The position numbers and the translations under genes are program-made. A stretch of DNA of 64,000 nt from the NCBI RefSeq assembly GCF_012726345.1, contig NZ_PTXN01000016.1:1-64000 (forward strand). Reading direction: 5' to 3'. Source of the stretch: Marinomonas sp. UCMA 3892. Its GTDB lineage: Bacteria; Pseudomonadota; Gammaproteobacteria; Pseudomonadales; Marinomonadaceae. The notes under the pieces are model-generated. The model did not search any database, was not told the origin of the DNA, and was given only the letters and a program-made list of their open reading frames with translations. Shown here in pieces: positions 26,394 through 34,760 of the stretch. The first letter of the stretch is position 1. Each line of letters begins with the position of its first letter.

Positions 26394-29300
26394 ATGTGGG
26401 AGATCTATTCCATCGGGGATTCGGCATTTTTAGAGCAGGTCTTGAACGCTGTCGCGATGATTACTGGTACAGGCGACTTTACTTCAATGGTTCGCATTGG
26501 CTTGCTCATTGGGGTATTGATGGTCTCTGTTCAGGCCTTAATGCAAGGCGGTCGTGGCATTAACTTTCAACACGTTTTAGTCTCATGGCTAGTCTTTGCA
26601 ACCATGTTTGGACCCAGTACCCGAGTGAGCATTGAGGATGCGTACACGGGACAAGTTCGAGTGGTTGATAATGTGCCCATCGGTGTTGCTGCCGCAGGCA
26701 GTACGATTTCAACTGTCGGCTTTCAAATCACGCGATTGTTTGAAACGGCGTTCTCAACTCCCGCCATGACGGAATACGGCTTTGCATCCAGTTTACAGTC
26801 ACTGATTAAAGTGAGAAAACAGGTGATGGATCGCTCGGGGTTGGGTGATGCAAATCGTGTCGGTGGCTCAGATATCGAGCAATCGTGGTTTAACTACATC
26901 AAAGAATGCACCTTGATTGGCATCGACATCGGCCAAAAGAACCTAGATCAGGTGCTGAGTGATCCTAACCCGATGACTGCGATTAGGTTTGATTCGCGCA
27001 TATATGGCACACGCATCATGCTAAGTGGTAGCAGTAGCGATCTGGACTGCACCGATGCCTATAGCCAACTGAAACTCATGACAGAATCAACCTTCATTCC
27101 GAGGCTTAAACAGGTTCTGTCAGCCTCATTGGGGACTTCGTCAGCAACGGATACTGATGACGTGATCCGAAATGCACTGAATAACCTTGGTTTGGCTTTG
27201 GTTAACACCCAAGAGTACATGACCGCGTCAGTGCTTTTGCCTATTTATGAGCAAAGCGTGACGGGCAAGTATATGGATGATCAAGCTTTCACCGCCGCCG
27301 TTATGGTTAATCAAGCGATTGAACAGCGCAATACACAATGGGCGGCGGAGCAGACTCTTTTCCAAAGTATCGTTCGTCCGATGATGACGTTTTTTGAGGG
27401 TTTCATTTACGCCATCACCCCTTTGATGGCCTTTGTGATAGCCCTAGGCCAAATCGGGATGCGAATGGCTGGGAAGTACTTGTTAATCCTGCTTTGGATT
27501 CAACTTTGGATGCCTGTCATGGCTATCATTAACCTGTATATTCATTTAACCGTTGCAGGGAAAATGTCGGCTCTTGATGCCTTTGCAGGTACAGAAGTGC
27601 CATCTTTTGCTGGGTTGATGCAGATGGATTCAGTGCTGCAAACCTGGATAGCTACTGGCGGCATGTTGGCGTCGAGTGTTCCGGCAATTTCGCTCATGCT
27701 CGTGTATGGCTCAGCAATAACTGCAACCCACTTGGCTGGACGTCTTCAAAACGGTGATGCCATTGATGAAAAGATGGCAAGTCCAGATGTCGCGAAAAAT
27801 GCCCCGGTGATGCAATCACAGTCAATGTTCCAAAATTCAGCCCTCACTGGTTCTGCTATGACCGGCGCGTCAAACCTACTTAGCAGTTTCTCTGTCGGAA
27901 ATGCGGTGGGTTCAATGGTCGGCTCTGCAAAAGAATCCATGACTCAGGCAACTCAAGCCTTTAGCCGTCAAGTTGGCAATACCATGAGCCGAACTTTTGG
28001 TGAAAAGCTAAGTTACGACAATCTATCTTCAGTTGGACGTCAAATCGGTTCTTCTAATTCCGCATCTAGCGCCGTTGTTAATCAGGTTACTGATGACCTA
28101 CAAACTCGGTATGGTTTCGGAGACGATAAAAAAGATGCTGTACGTGGCTTGGTATCTGGCGTGTTATCGGGAGGCCTAAGGGTCGGTGGCGATGGAACTA
28201 TTACTAATCCCGGTGAGAAAGAAGTTGCTGATAAGGGTTTTCTTGGAAGGCTTCTTGGTACGGGCGGCAATGATTCTCCACAGGGCAACTTGCCAGGAAT
28301 GGATAAGCCAGATTCATCTCGTGTACCAAAACTATCAAGGGTACGAGCTGGGTTGGATCTAGGTGGTAACTTTAGTGGCCAAGTTGAGTCGTCAGAAGGC
28401 AGTTCTCGGTCTACGACCGCAAATACGCTCACTGGGGAGATGCAAAGCTTGGCATCGAGTGATTCACGACGTGCTGAGTTTCGCGATGCGATGGTTAAGG
28501 ACCTTTCAGATTCAAGACGCTCTGGCGTTGAGATGTCGTTGTCTAATCAAGACTATCAGTCACTTCAGAGTTCAGCACAAGACGTTATCACGGCATCAAA
28601 CCGCTTTAGTGAGCTTGATCAGGCCAGCTACAGTCTATCAGGACAAAGGAACACGGATGGTGCGACGTTAACTCGATTAGCAGCGGATAATCCTGAAGTC
28701 ATGGATTATTTAGGTCGCTATATGAACCAGCATGTTGAAGCAGGTAACCGATTACGTGAAAACCTTCCAATGTATCAGCGCTTGCTACCTGATGATAATC
28801 AGGCGTATGTGGCCGCAGCTATGGAGTCTTTAACCTATAGCAACTCCTCGACGCCCGCTGAACGAGACAATGACTATCAAGCAGCAATGACTGTTATGGC
28901 CATGGCTACCGGAGCCGATTTACGATCAATTCAGCCACGCTCTAATGAAGGCTTGTCATCAACGGCACCTACTTTTGGTGGCACTCAAAGCCAAGTTGAA
29001 TCCGGTGTTCTGGGAGGCTATGAGGGTGCTGCAAGAGTTCAAACGCAGTTCAATTCGGCTCAATCTGCTTACCAAACCAATCTTTCTGGTGTAGATGGAC
29101 AGCTGAATGCGCATCAGCAACAAGCCCAGCAGGCCGTAGCTTCTGACACAAGTACCTATCAATCTGGACTAAACAGTGAAGCTGGCTCTCAGTGGCGATC
29201 TCGCATTATGGCTGATGATAGCGGAGTCTCTGGTGCTGAAATGTTCTTCAACAGCGCCAGTGCTATTGGTGATTTCAGTGGCAAGCATACTGATGCAGCT

Positions 29301-29963
29301 CTGCATACCTTGAATCACTTTGGCGAAGACTATGAGAGTTACAAAGAACAAGCGCTTGAAGATCCTGGCTCACGAGGTTTCTTGCACAACGCAACGGTGG
29401 CCAGCAAATCAACCTGGGATGGGTTAAAAGCCGCCGTTGATGCCGGAACCTCTTTGGAAAATCCATTGACGGCGTTTAATGATGCATACAGTGGATCGAG
29501 TTCGCAGTATGCCTCCGAAGTAAACTGGGGCACTAAGTCTGAAGCCATGTTGGCGGGGGCATTTGGTGCGGCAGTTAACAATCGATATGGTGAGTTCTTA
29601 GAACAGTATGCCGATGATTTCAAACAGGAAGCATACAGCGAAGGGCAGAGAATGGGATTGACCCCGATTCAAAGTCAAGTGTTCGCTCAAGCTTTCAATG
29701 AAGGTTTGGCGGGACGCGTATTCAACTCTGAAGACTCATCGAGTTGGTCGCCTGAAATGCTAGGTCTAAGGGAGCAAATGCTAAATGAGTATCGTCAAAA
29801 GGATGAGAGTGGCGCTTACATCCCTGACAGTGTGTCCGAAGAAGATAAAGCATTTGTGGATAAGCAGATAGCGGTGATCTCAAATGCATCGCTAGCGGGA
29901 GATTATGCTCAGAACAACTTGATCGATATTAGGGCTTATAACCAGGCATCAGGAAGGAACTGA
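26394..29963 (+). CDS. traG: TraG, mating-pair stabilisation and exclusion target
   Basis: Large inner-membrane protein of 1,189 residues. The N-terminal third has several membrane segments: IGLLIGVLMVSVQALMQGG, ITPLMAFVIALGQIG, then YLLILLWIQLWMPVMAI and LASSVPAISLMLVYGSAI. The last two thirds are polar and Ser/Gln/Asn rich and lie in the periplasm or interact with the recipient. In SXT/R391 elements TraG determines mating-pair stabilisation and recognition by the Eex exclusion protein of a recipient. ATG 26394 follows GGAATAG. The gene converges with eex. Confidence 0.92.
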   Translation: MWEIYSIGDSAFLEQVLNAVAMITGTGDFTSMVRIGLLIGVLMVSVQALMQGGRGINFQHVLVSWLVFATMFGPSTRVSIEDAYTGQVRVVDNVPIGVAAAGSTISTVGFQITRLFETAFSTPAMTEYGFASSLQSLIKVRKQVMDRSGLGDANRVGGSDIEQSWFNYIKECTLIGIDIGQKNLDQVLSDPNPMTAIRFDSRIYGTRIMLSGSSSDLDCTDAYSQLKLMTESTFIPRLKQVLSASLGTSSATDTDDVIRNALNNLGLALVNTQEYMTASVLLPIYEQSVTGKYMDDQAFTAAVMVNQAIEQRNTQWAAEQTLFQSIVRPMMTFFEGFIYAITPLMAFVIALGQIGMRMAGKYLLILLWIQLWMPVMAIINLYIHLTVAGKMSALDAFAGTEVPSFAGLMQMDSVLQTWIATGGMLASSVPAISLMLVYGSAITATHLAGRLQNGDAIDEKMASPDVAKNAPVMQSQSMFQNSALTGSAMTGASNLLSSFSVGNAVGSMVGSAKESMTQATQAFSRQVGNTMSRTFGEKLSYDNLSSVGRQIGSSNSASSAVVNQVTDDLQTRYGFGDDKKDAVRGLVSGVLSGGLRVGGDGTITNPGEKEVADKGFLGRLLGTGGNDSPQGNLPGMDKPDSSRVPKLSRVRAGLDLGGNFSGQVESSEGSSRSTTANTLTGEMQSLASSDSRRAEFRDAMVKDLSDSRRSGVEMSLSNQDYQSLQSSAQDVITASNRFSELDQASYSLSGQRNTDGATLTRLAADNPEVMDYLGRYMNQHVEAGNRLRENLPMYQRLLPDDNQAYVAAAMESLTYSNSSTPAERDNDYQAAMTVMAMATGADLRSIQPRSNEGLSSTAPTFGGTQSQVESGVLGGYEGAARVQTQFNSAQSAYQTNLSGVDGQLNAHQQQAQQAVASDTSTYQSGLNSEAGSQWRSRIMADDSGVSGAEMFFNSASAIGDFSGKHTDAALHTLNHFGEDYESYKEQALEDPGSRGFLHNATVASKSTWDGLKAAVDAGTSLENPLTAFNDAYSGSSSQYASEVNWGTKSEAMLAGAFGAAVNNRYGEFLEQYADDFKQEAYSEGQRMGLTPIQSQVFAQAFNEGLAGRVFNSEDSSSWSPEMLGLREQMLNEYRQKDESGAYIPDSVSEEDKAFVDKQIAVISNASLAGDYAQNNLIDIRAYNQASGRN

Positions 29964-29995
29964 AAATAGAAGGTAGCCAGCTTGTGGTGGGCTGG

Positions 29996-30427
29996 CTATT
30001 TTTTTGGCTTTTTGGGATACCTTGGATAAAAGCCATCAAAAAACGAATGGAGCTTATACCAATACCATTTTTCTTCAATGCTCAAAGTTCTACCCGAATC
30101 TTTAACTTGGCTACTCAAGAATCTAATTCCAGTACAAATAGCTATGAAAAAGAGTCCCAAACCAACAATTGTCCAACTCGCTTGCCAATATGCGATTGCT
30201 AAAAGCATCGTGATGATGGCTATTAGGCCGATGGGGTTACAGGTCGCTTTGAATCCCAAGTAGCCGAAAAAAACGACGGTGCAGAACAGAAATGGTAAAG
30301 CCGCTAACTTGGCTGATGCTGTTAATATTTCTGATGGAAAAAAATGAGCCGCAGCCAAAGTCGCCAGAAAAAGCCCCAGTGATATAAACCAGCAGCGTGC
30401 TGGTAAAGATTTAAGTAAGTTTGTCAT
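29996..30427 (-). CDS. eex: Eex, entry-exclusion inner-membrane protein
   Basis: An inner-membrane protein of 143 residues, the length I recall for Eex of SXT. There are four hydrophobic segments: CWFISLGLFLATLAAAHF, LAALPFLFCTVVFFGYLGF, LIAIITMLLAIAYW and WTIVGLGLFFIAICTGI. The C-terminus is basic and aromatic (YPRYPKKPKK). Eex blocks redundant transfer by recognising TraG of an incoming element of the same group. Which group (S or R) this one belongs to was not decided. ATG 30427 is preferred over GTG 30451. It lies downstream of setC on the minus strand. Confidence 0.87.
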   Translation of the reverse strand: MTNLLKSLPARCWFISLGLFLATLAAAHFFPSEILTASAKLAALPFLFCTVVFFGYLGFKATCNPIGLIAIITMLLAIAYWQASWTIVGLGLFFIAICTGIRFLSSQVKDSGRTLSIEEKWYWYKLHSFFDGFYPRYPKKPKK

Positions 30428-30484
30428 CTTCTTAGTACTCTCAAAGTGCACGGGCGGTGCACAATCAAATCATGCATCAGCATG

Positions 30485-31018
30485 TTAGTTCTCAAAAAGT
30501 GCTCTAGTGGTTTGCTCGGCCATAATCTCACACACAGGACATTTAAGCTGAATACGCTGTTGAGATACCGTCAAATAAAGACTGCCGCATCGACACCGGT
30601 GTAAGGATGCTAGTTGTGATCTTAAATCACGAGCTAGAACCCAACCTTCATTGATGGTCAGTTTTTTCCAGGGGATCTCAGCTGGAAGATCTGCTTCTTC
30701 TCTTGCAACCAAGTACGCATCGTAAGCCTTCATCAAAGCATCGATATTTAATTGCTTGTAGACATTATCACCACCAATATTGACATAAAGCGCCATCAGC
30801 AGGGAGCCTTCAACTAAGGCTCTTCTGCTTTTAACGATGGCATCAGATTCTGGCAATTGACCAGGACAAGGTGACTTGCCAGTCACTTCTTTGTGGAGTC
30901 TTCTGATAATGTGGATTGGCAAACCTGTATCGAGCGCGATAATGGTGGTTCGAAATCCGTATTTAATAAGCAGCGAGGCTCGGGTAAACAACTCACTTTT
31001 GGACAGGTTATCAATCAT
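30485..31018 (-). CDS. setC: SetC, FlhC-like transfer activator subunit
   Basis: Subunit of the master activator SetCD, 177 residues, related to flagellar FlhC. The N-terminus is a helix-turn-helix-like region (YGFRTTIIALDTGLPIHIIRRLHKEVTG). The C-terminal zinc site is CRCGSLYL followed by CPVC. In the SXT family SetCD turns on the tra operons and integrase. The ATG overlaps the setD stop by four bases (ATGA), so the two subunits are made in step. The gene is part of the leftward operon controlled by SetR. Confidence 0.92.
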   Translation of the reverse strand: MIDNLSKSELFTRASLLIKYGFRTTIIALDTGLPIHIIRRLHKEVTGKSPCPGQLPESDAIVKSRRALVEGSLLMALYVNIGGDNVYKQLNIDALMKAYDAYLVAREEADLPAEIPWKKLTINEGWVLARDLRSQLASLHRCRCGSLYLTVSQQRIQLKCPVCEIMAEQTTRALFEN

Positions 31019-31314
31019 GCATCCCCCTTGTTGTTTAGGGTTGATAATAAATAAGCGATTCTTGTGATACCTGTGCCTTTGCTCTTCACCATCTCAATCA
31101 GTTGGCTTTGGTTACCCCTTGGTTGAAACAGCATGAATGATGAGGTCGCCACTCGTTGCAGGTCGTCAACTCCAGCATTAATCAGCGCATCAACCACATC
31201 GCGTGTAAGTCCAAAGCGCAAGACGGCCTCTTGCGGATCAATGCGCGCCAATTCCCGTGCTGCGTGTAGGTATGCCAAATTTAATTGATAGAAGTCTTGT
31301 TGATTGGTTGTCAT
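31015..31314 (-). CDS. setD: SetD, FlhD-like transfer activator subunit
   Basis: The smaller subunit of SetCD, 99 residues, related to FlhD. It is helical and recognisable by YQLNLAYLHAARELARIDPQEA, FGLTRDVVDALINAGVDDLQR and SFMLFQPRG. It overlaps setC (downstream) and the transglycosylase gene (upstream) by four bases each, both ATGA, which signals translational coupling across all three. Confidence 0.92.
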   Translation of the reverse strand: MTTNQQDFYQLNLAYLHAARELARIDPQEAVLRFGLTRDVVDALINAGVDDLQRVATSSFMLFQPRGNQSQLIEMVKSKGTGITRIAYLLSTLNNKGDA

Positions 31315-31859
31315 TGACGGACCTCCAGTTCATGTAAAATATTGCGATAGATAGAAAGCACTCTTTGCCCATACCAGCGTGCACGCTCTTCGTTCCAACT
31401 GTGATAGCGGCCTATGCCAAGCTCTAAATCGTTTGGTGAAGACTTGATTGCTTCGGCCAAAATACTGGAGCCGACAGTAAGGTTGGTGATGGGGTCTAGC
31501 AGTTCGGCTGCTGAGCTCACTCGATGCCCATGCCAATGCAAATTGATTTGCATAAGGCCAATATCGAGCTGGTATTTTTCACTCTCTTGAAGTGCCTGGT
31601 TTAACAGTTGCTCCGCTTCTGTCTTAGATTTGGCGTAGGTTGCGTTTGAACCATTGCGAATTGCGTATGGCCATGGACTGGTCATGTTAAGACCTCGATG
31701 TGAGGCGGACTCAGCCAAGGCAACGGCGTAGAGCATGACTGGATCAATACCAACACTTTGTGCTGCTTTTTCCCACTGATAGCCCGGAAACGCATAGACT
31801 GAAGTGCTTGCGGACATGGCTATCACTAGGGCAACGGTTTTTGCTTTAATCGTTTTCAT
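31311..31859 (-). CDS. Lytic transglycosylase-like protein
   Basis: Exported SLT-domain muramidase-like protein of 182 residues. It has a signal peptide (TVALVIAMSASTSVYAF), then VDPVMLYAVALAES-type sequence with the catalytic Glu in LAESASHRG, and YQLDIGLMQINLHWHGHRV. Such enzymes open the peptidoglycan locally for conjugation machinery, like VirB1. It starts 14 bp inside the upstream gene and overlaps setD by four bases, so it is made from the SetR-controlled leftward operon. Confidence 0.87.
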   Translation of the reverse strand: MKTIKAKTVALVIAMSASTSVYAFPGYQWEKAAQSVGIDPVMLYAVALAESASHRGLNMTSPWPYAIRNGSNATYAKSKTEAEQLLNQALQESEKYQLDIGLMQINLHWHGHRVSSAAELLDPITNLTVGSSILAEAIKSSPNDLELGIGRYHSWNEERARWYGQRVLSIYRNILHELEVRQ

Positions 31860-32508
31860 TTTTGTCCTCTAATTGATTTCCGAGAAGCGCCTGAATGGCT
31901 TTCGGGCTTATTCTTTTCAAAGGCACTGCGCTAAAATTGGCGATGCCTCTCGTGTAAACTTGTGCCGCTTTTGACCAGTCACCCACGGCAACAGGCGCTT
32001 GCATATCAAATCCTTTTTGCTGGTTCTGATGGTCTGCAATACCCTGTAATAGCCTTGGGTATTCACCCACTTCGTCCCGCAGCAAGTAAGCCTGGTAGCG
32101 TGTTAAAAACTCTTTTTGCTTAAAGGGGTATTCCCTATCATCAACTTTGCAGAGTTCAACCCATCCCCCCATGTCTGAAATCACGCGGTGGATAAGTGCA
32201 TCGTCAAACATCACGGATGTCCAAGCGCCAACCTGACGAACAGCCTTGTCAACTTTGTTCCAAGCAACCATGGCTCTTGAACCCGAGTTGCCATCGATAT
32301 GCTTGATGACGTCAGCGGGCTTTGGAAAAAATTGCCCAGTATCCGGTGATTGAATATGCCGAGTCAGACCGATTCGCACTTCTTCAATGCTATAAGCACG
32401 AAGGGCTTCAAATGCGATGGATAGCAATTGCGGTGATACGCTTTTGCCATACATGGCCCAAGCTGCTCCCCAAACTTCAGCAAACTCGCGTTTATCAACC
32501 TCCTGCAC
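31846..32508 (-). CDS. Unknown regulatory-operon protein
   Basis: A soluble protein of about 220 residues, not recognised. N-terminal FAEVWGAAWAMYGKSVSP and FPKPADVIKHIDG recall replication-initiator helper proteins such as phage P-type proteins; the C-terminus has LGNQLEDKNEND. The open frame begins at TTG 32574, overlapping the upstream gene by 80 bp. I prefer GTG 32508, which has GGGAGG nine bases upstream and reduces the overlap to 14 bp. The function may relate to replication of the excised ICE; that is inference. Confidence 0.6.
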   Translation of the reverse strand: MQEVDKREFAEVWGAAWAMYGKSVSPQLLSIAFEALRAYSIEEVRIGLTRHIQSPDTGQFFPKPADVIKHIDGNSGSRAMVAWNKVDKAVRQVGAWTSVMFDDALIHRVISDMGGWVELCKVDDREYPFKQKEFLTRYQAYLLRDEVGEYPRLLQGIADHQNQQKGFDMQAPVAVGDWSKAAQVYTRGIANFSAVPLKRISPKAIQALLGNQLEDKNEND

Positions 32509-33364
32509 TTGAACGAACCTCCCTAATACCTGGTCCGGCCCAGCTTTCAGCGATGCGACGATTGCTTTCTTCAATATTCAATTGGTGATTGCTGCCCTTT
32601 AGGCTCGTCGATGATTGCTGTACTTCATCAATGCGAACGTACTCGTCTTCCCATTGCCGGTTTAAAAGCCAATTATGTGGCATAGGGGTCTTAGTCCGAT
32701 CTTGATACTGCAATCGGTTGTCTCGTTGCTCTTTCCAGCGTGTTAGCACTTCCAAGGCGAGTTCATGGTCTTCATTGAGGCCCATGCGTAGCCATTCTTC
32801 TTTGGCTTTCGCTTTTTTTTCTTTGCGTATTTGTACATCCCAGAAGTCTTCAAACTGTATGTGGTCAACAGTTTTAACTGTTGGTTTATTGCTTCTCTCA
32901 GAGTCATCCGACCGTTGAGAGTCCCTTACTGGGTTGCCATCAGGCATAAACAATGATGAAAATTCTTCTGGTAGCCGAGCTTGAAAAGCGGCAAGAGATT
33001 TCAAAAGCGATGCCATACCAACGAAGTCGGCAGGTACATCTTTAAACAACCGAAAGGCTGCCTTACCTTGGTTTGGGTTTTCGATTGGGTTGTGCTTCAG
33101 AAAGCTCCGAATCAAAGTCCAACCGGATTCCTCGCAACGAATCAGGAACTGATCTTGTTCTAACTCATTTAGAGCCTTGGCAACCTGTTGATCATCCCAG
33201 TTCAAGTCAGAAGCAACGTAACCAATCGGCAACCGAAAGCAGCCAAGCAAATTACAATGTGGGCATGTAAGCAAATACAGTCCTAGCAACTTCGCAGAGT
33301 CACTCCAGGACAAAACGTTTTGCTTTAGCCAAAAGCGGGTATAGACCTTGCCATAATCACGCAT
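32495..33364 (-). CDS. Replication-protein-like gene (phage O/DnaT-like)
   Basis: A 289-residue protein of the kind often found next to cro-like genes on lambdoid prophages. The N-terminus has a winged-helix-like region with SWSDSAKLLGLYLLTCPHCNLLGCFRL, then LNWDDQQVAKALNELEQDQFLIR. A basic, Lys/Glu-rich middle (FWDVQIRKEKKAKAKEEW) follows, and the C-terminus is polar. It starts at ATG 33364 with no strong Shine-Dalgarno. It lies directly downstream of the cro-like gene in the leftward operon. Confidence 0.62.
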   Translation of the reverse strand: MRDYGKVYTRFWLKQNVLSWSDSAKLLGLYLLTCPHCNLLGCFRLPIGYVASDLNWDDQQVAKALNELEQDQFLIRCEESGWTLIRSFLKHNPIENPNQGKAAFRLFKDVPADFVGMASLLKSLAAFQARLPEEFSSLFMPDGNPVRDSQRSDDSERSNKPTVKTVDHIQFEDFWDVQIRKEKKAKAKEEWLRMGLNEDHELALEVLTRWKEQRDNRLQYQDRTKTPMPHNWLLNRQWEDEYVRIDEVQQSSTSLKGSNHQLNIEESNRRIAESWAGPGIREVRSSAGG

Positions 33365-33419
33365 GGAGGTACTCGCTTCTGTGTTTACGTAAAATGCTGA
33401 CCATTACTTGCCCTTAATC

Positions 33420-33671
33420 CTACTGGTTACTGGCTTTCAGCTCGCTTTGGCCTTCGGGATAGATGTCCGGTCTTAACTGGGATCGGGTTACCTGTCCTTG
33501 CGTAGCTTGTTCGATGGGTAAAACGAATTCAGCGGGAACACGGCCTGATTTATTCAACCAAAACCAGACGTTTTGCTGTTTTGAGTTGATGGCTCGCGCT
33601 AATGCTGATTGCCCGCCGACCAAGTCAATGGCACGGCGGAGATGTTTTTGTGTCGTGTTGAACACTTCCAT
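33420..33671 (-). CDS. croS: Cro-like repressor
   Basis: A helix-turn-helix protein of 83 residues, first gene of the leftward operon. The HTH region is AIDLVGGQSALARAINSKQQNVWFWL, of the YdaS/Cro-like type. In SXT/R391 elements the Cro-like product counteracts SetR and is needed for induction after DNA damage. Its promoter (TTGACT, 18 bases, TAACAT on the minus strand) overlaps the palindromic operator at 33714-33729. Confidence 0.88.
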   Translation of the reverse strand: MEVFNTTQKHLRRAIDLVGGQSALARAINSKQQNVWFWLNKSGRVPAEFVLPIEQATQGQVTRSQLRPDIYPEGQSELKASNQ

Positions 33672-33682
33672 ACCGTCTCCTG

Positions 33683-33780
33683 TTACAATAAAAACTGTTA
33701 CAAGATTGAATGTTACAGTTTAAACTGTAGATAAGTCAACAGTTAAAATTGTTGAAAGGCTACAGTTTTATTTGTAGAAT
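33683..33780. promoter_or_regulatory. SetR/Cro operators and divergent promoters
   Basis: Four related dyads lie between cro and setR: TTACAATAAAAACTGTTA (33683-33700), the perfect palindrome TACAGTTTAAACTGTA (33714-33729), CAACAGTTAAAATTGTTG (33737-33754) and CTACAGTTTTATTTGTAG (33760-33777). The leftward promoter has -35 at 33739-33734 and -10 at 33715-33710. The rightward promoter has TTGAAA (33752-33757), 17 bases, TAGAAT (33775-33780). Operator pairs sit inside both promoters, as in lambda. Confidence 0.85.
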
Positions 33781-33788
33781 ACGGGCTT

Positions 33789-34436
33789 ATGAAAACTTTA
33801 TCCGAACGACTAAACCATGCCTTGCAGCTTACTGGGGTGACTCAGTCTGAGTTGGCTCGTCGCATTGGTATCAAACAGCAGTCGATCAGCCAGATTTGCT
33901 CTGGTAAATCGGCTAGGTCTCGTTACACCATGCAGATCGCGGAGGCGCTTCGCGTGAATGCTCATTGGCTCGCCACAGGTGATGGCGAGATTGGCTTGGG
34001 GGTCGGTAATGTAGAAGTCGGGCCTGATATTAAGGGAAGAATTCCTCTCATTAACTGGGTTCAGGCCGGTGATTGGACTGAAATAGCGGAGGGATTTGCC
34101 CATGAAGATGCTGAGGAGTGGCGTGAAGTCACTGGGAAAGCACATGAGGGTTGTTTCGCACTTCGCGTAAAAGGCGACAGTATGGAAAATCCAAGCGGAA
34201 AAAAATCCATACCTGAGGGAGCAGTGATCGTTGTTGATCCTGAGTTACCGTACTCTTCAGGTTCATTGGTTGTTGCGCGTTTGGATGATTCGAAAGAAGC
34301 AACCTTTAAGCAGTTGGTTATTGATGGTGAACAGAAGTACCTAAAACCTTTGAACCCACAATACCCTGCAATACCGATCAACGGCAACTGCACCATCATT
34401 GGTGTAGTACGACAAGCTATCATCGATTTTTGGTAG
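33789..34436 (+). CDS. setR: SetR, CI-like self-cleaving repressor
   Basis: Lambda CI-type repressor of 215 residues, matching the known SetR length. The N-terminal HTH is TQSELARRIGIKQQSISQICSGK. The C-terminal S24/LexA-type domain has CFALRVKGDSMENP with the catalytic Ser and a Lys in DSKEATFKQLV, so RecA-stimulated self-cleavage after DNA damage is expected. That would release the cro-setD-setC operon. The -10 box of its promoter ends 8 bp before ATG, so the message is almost leaderless. Confidence 0.95.
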   Translation: MKTLSERLNHALQLTGVTQSELARRIGIKQQSISQICSGKSARSRYTMQIAEALRVNAHWLATGDGEIGLGVGNVEVGPDIKGRIPLINWVQAGDWTEIAEGFAHEDAEEWREVTGKAHEGCFALRVKGDSMENPSGKKSIPEGAVIVVDPELPYSSGSLVVARLDDSKEATFKQLVIDGEQKYLKPLNPQYPAIPINGNCTIIGVVRQAIIDFW

Positions 34437-34692
34437 CGAAGGAATTTGTGGTTTAGCCACAGTTGTTCATGAGCTGAAGAAGCAACGATTGCAAACAGCT
34501 ACAACTGAGCATTGGCGCACGCTGAGAGTAAATGGTAACCGATTAGATAACCATTGATTGTTTATAAAGTCAAGATCAGCGAAAATAGCGGCCAATTACG
34601 ATTAACACGACGGATTTGACAAGCGAAGAACTGAAAAGAGAGTACTTCCAAAAGTGTGTACAAATCCGTGTACAAACTAAAAGAATTTATAC
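34437..34692. other. Right end of the ICE between setR and prfC
   Basis: No gene. It holds a short hairpin (TGTGG/CCACA near 34447) and the direct repeat GTGTACAAA at 34656-34664 and 34668-34676, a 12-base period. The repeat could be an integrase arm site or part of the promoter that the ICE supplies to prfC. The crossover point itself is not defined from sequence alone. Confidence 0.6.
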
Positions 34693-34760
34693 ATGGCAAA
34701 CCAAGATTTTCTTAATGAAATCAATAAGCGAAGGACCTTTGCTATCATCTCCCACCCTGA
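34656..34760 (+). other. Probable attR junction in prfC
   Basis: SXT/R391 elements insert in the 5' end of prfC and replace its promoter and first codons. Here the prfC frame starts at 34693 with [19 protein letters not shown], directly next to ICE sequence. The crossover probably falls within the first 60-70 bases of this gene. Confidence 0.55.
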
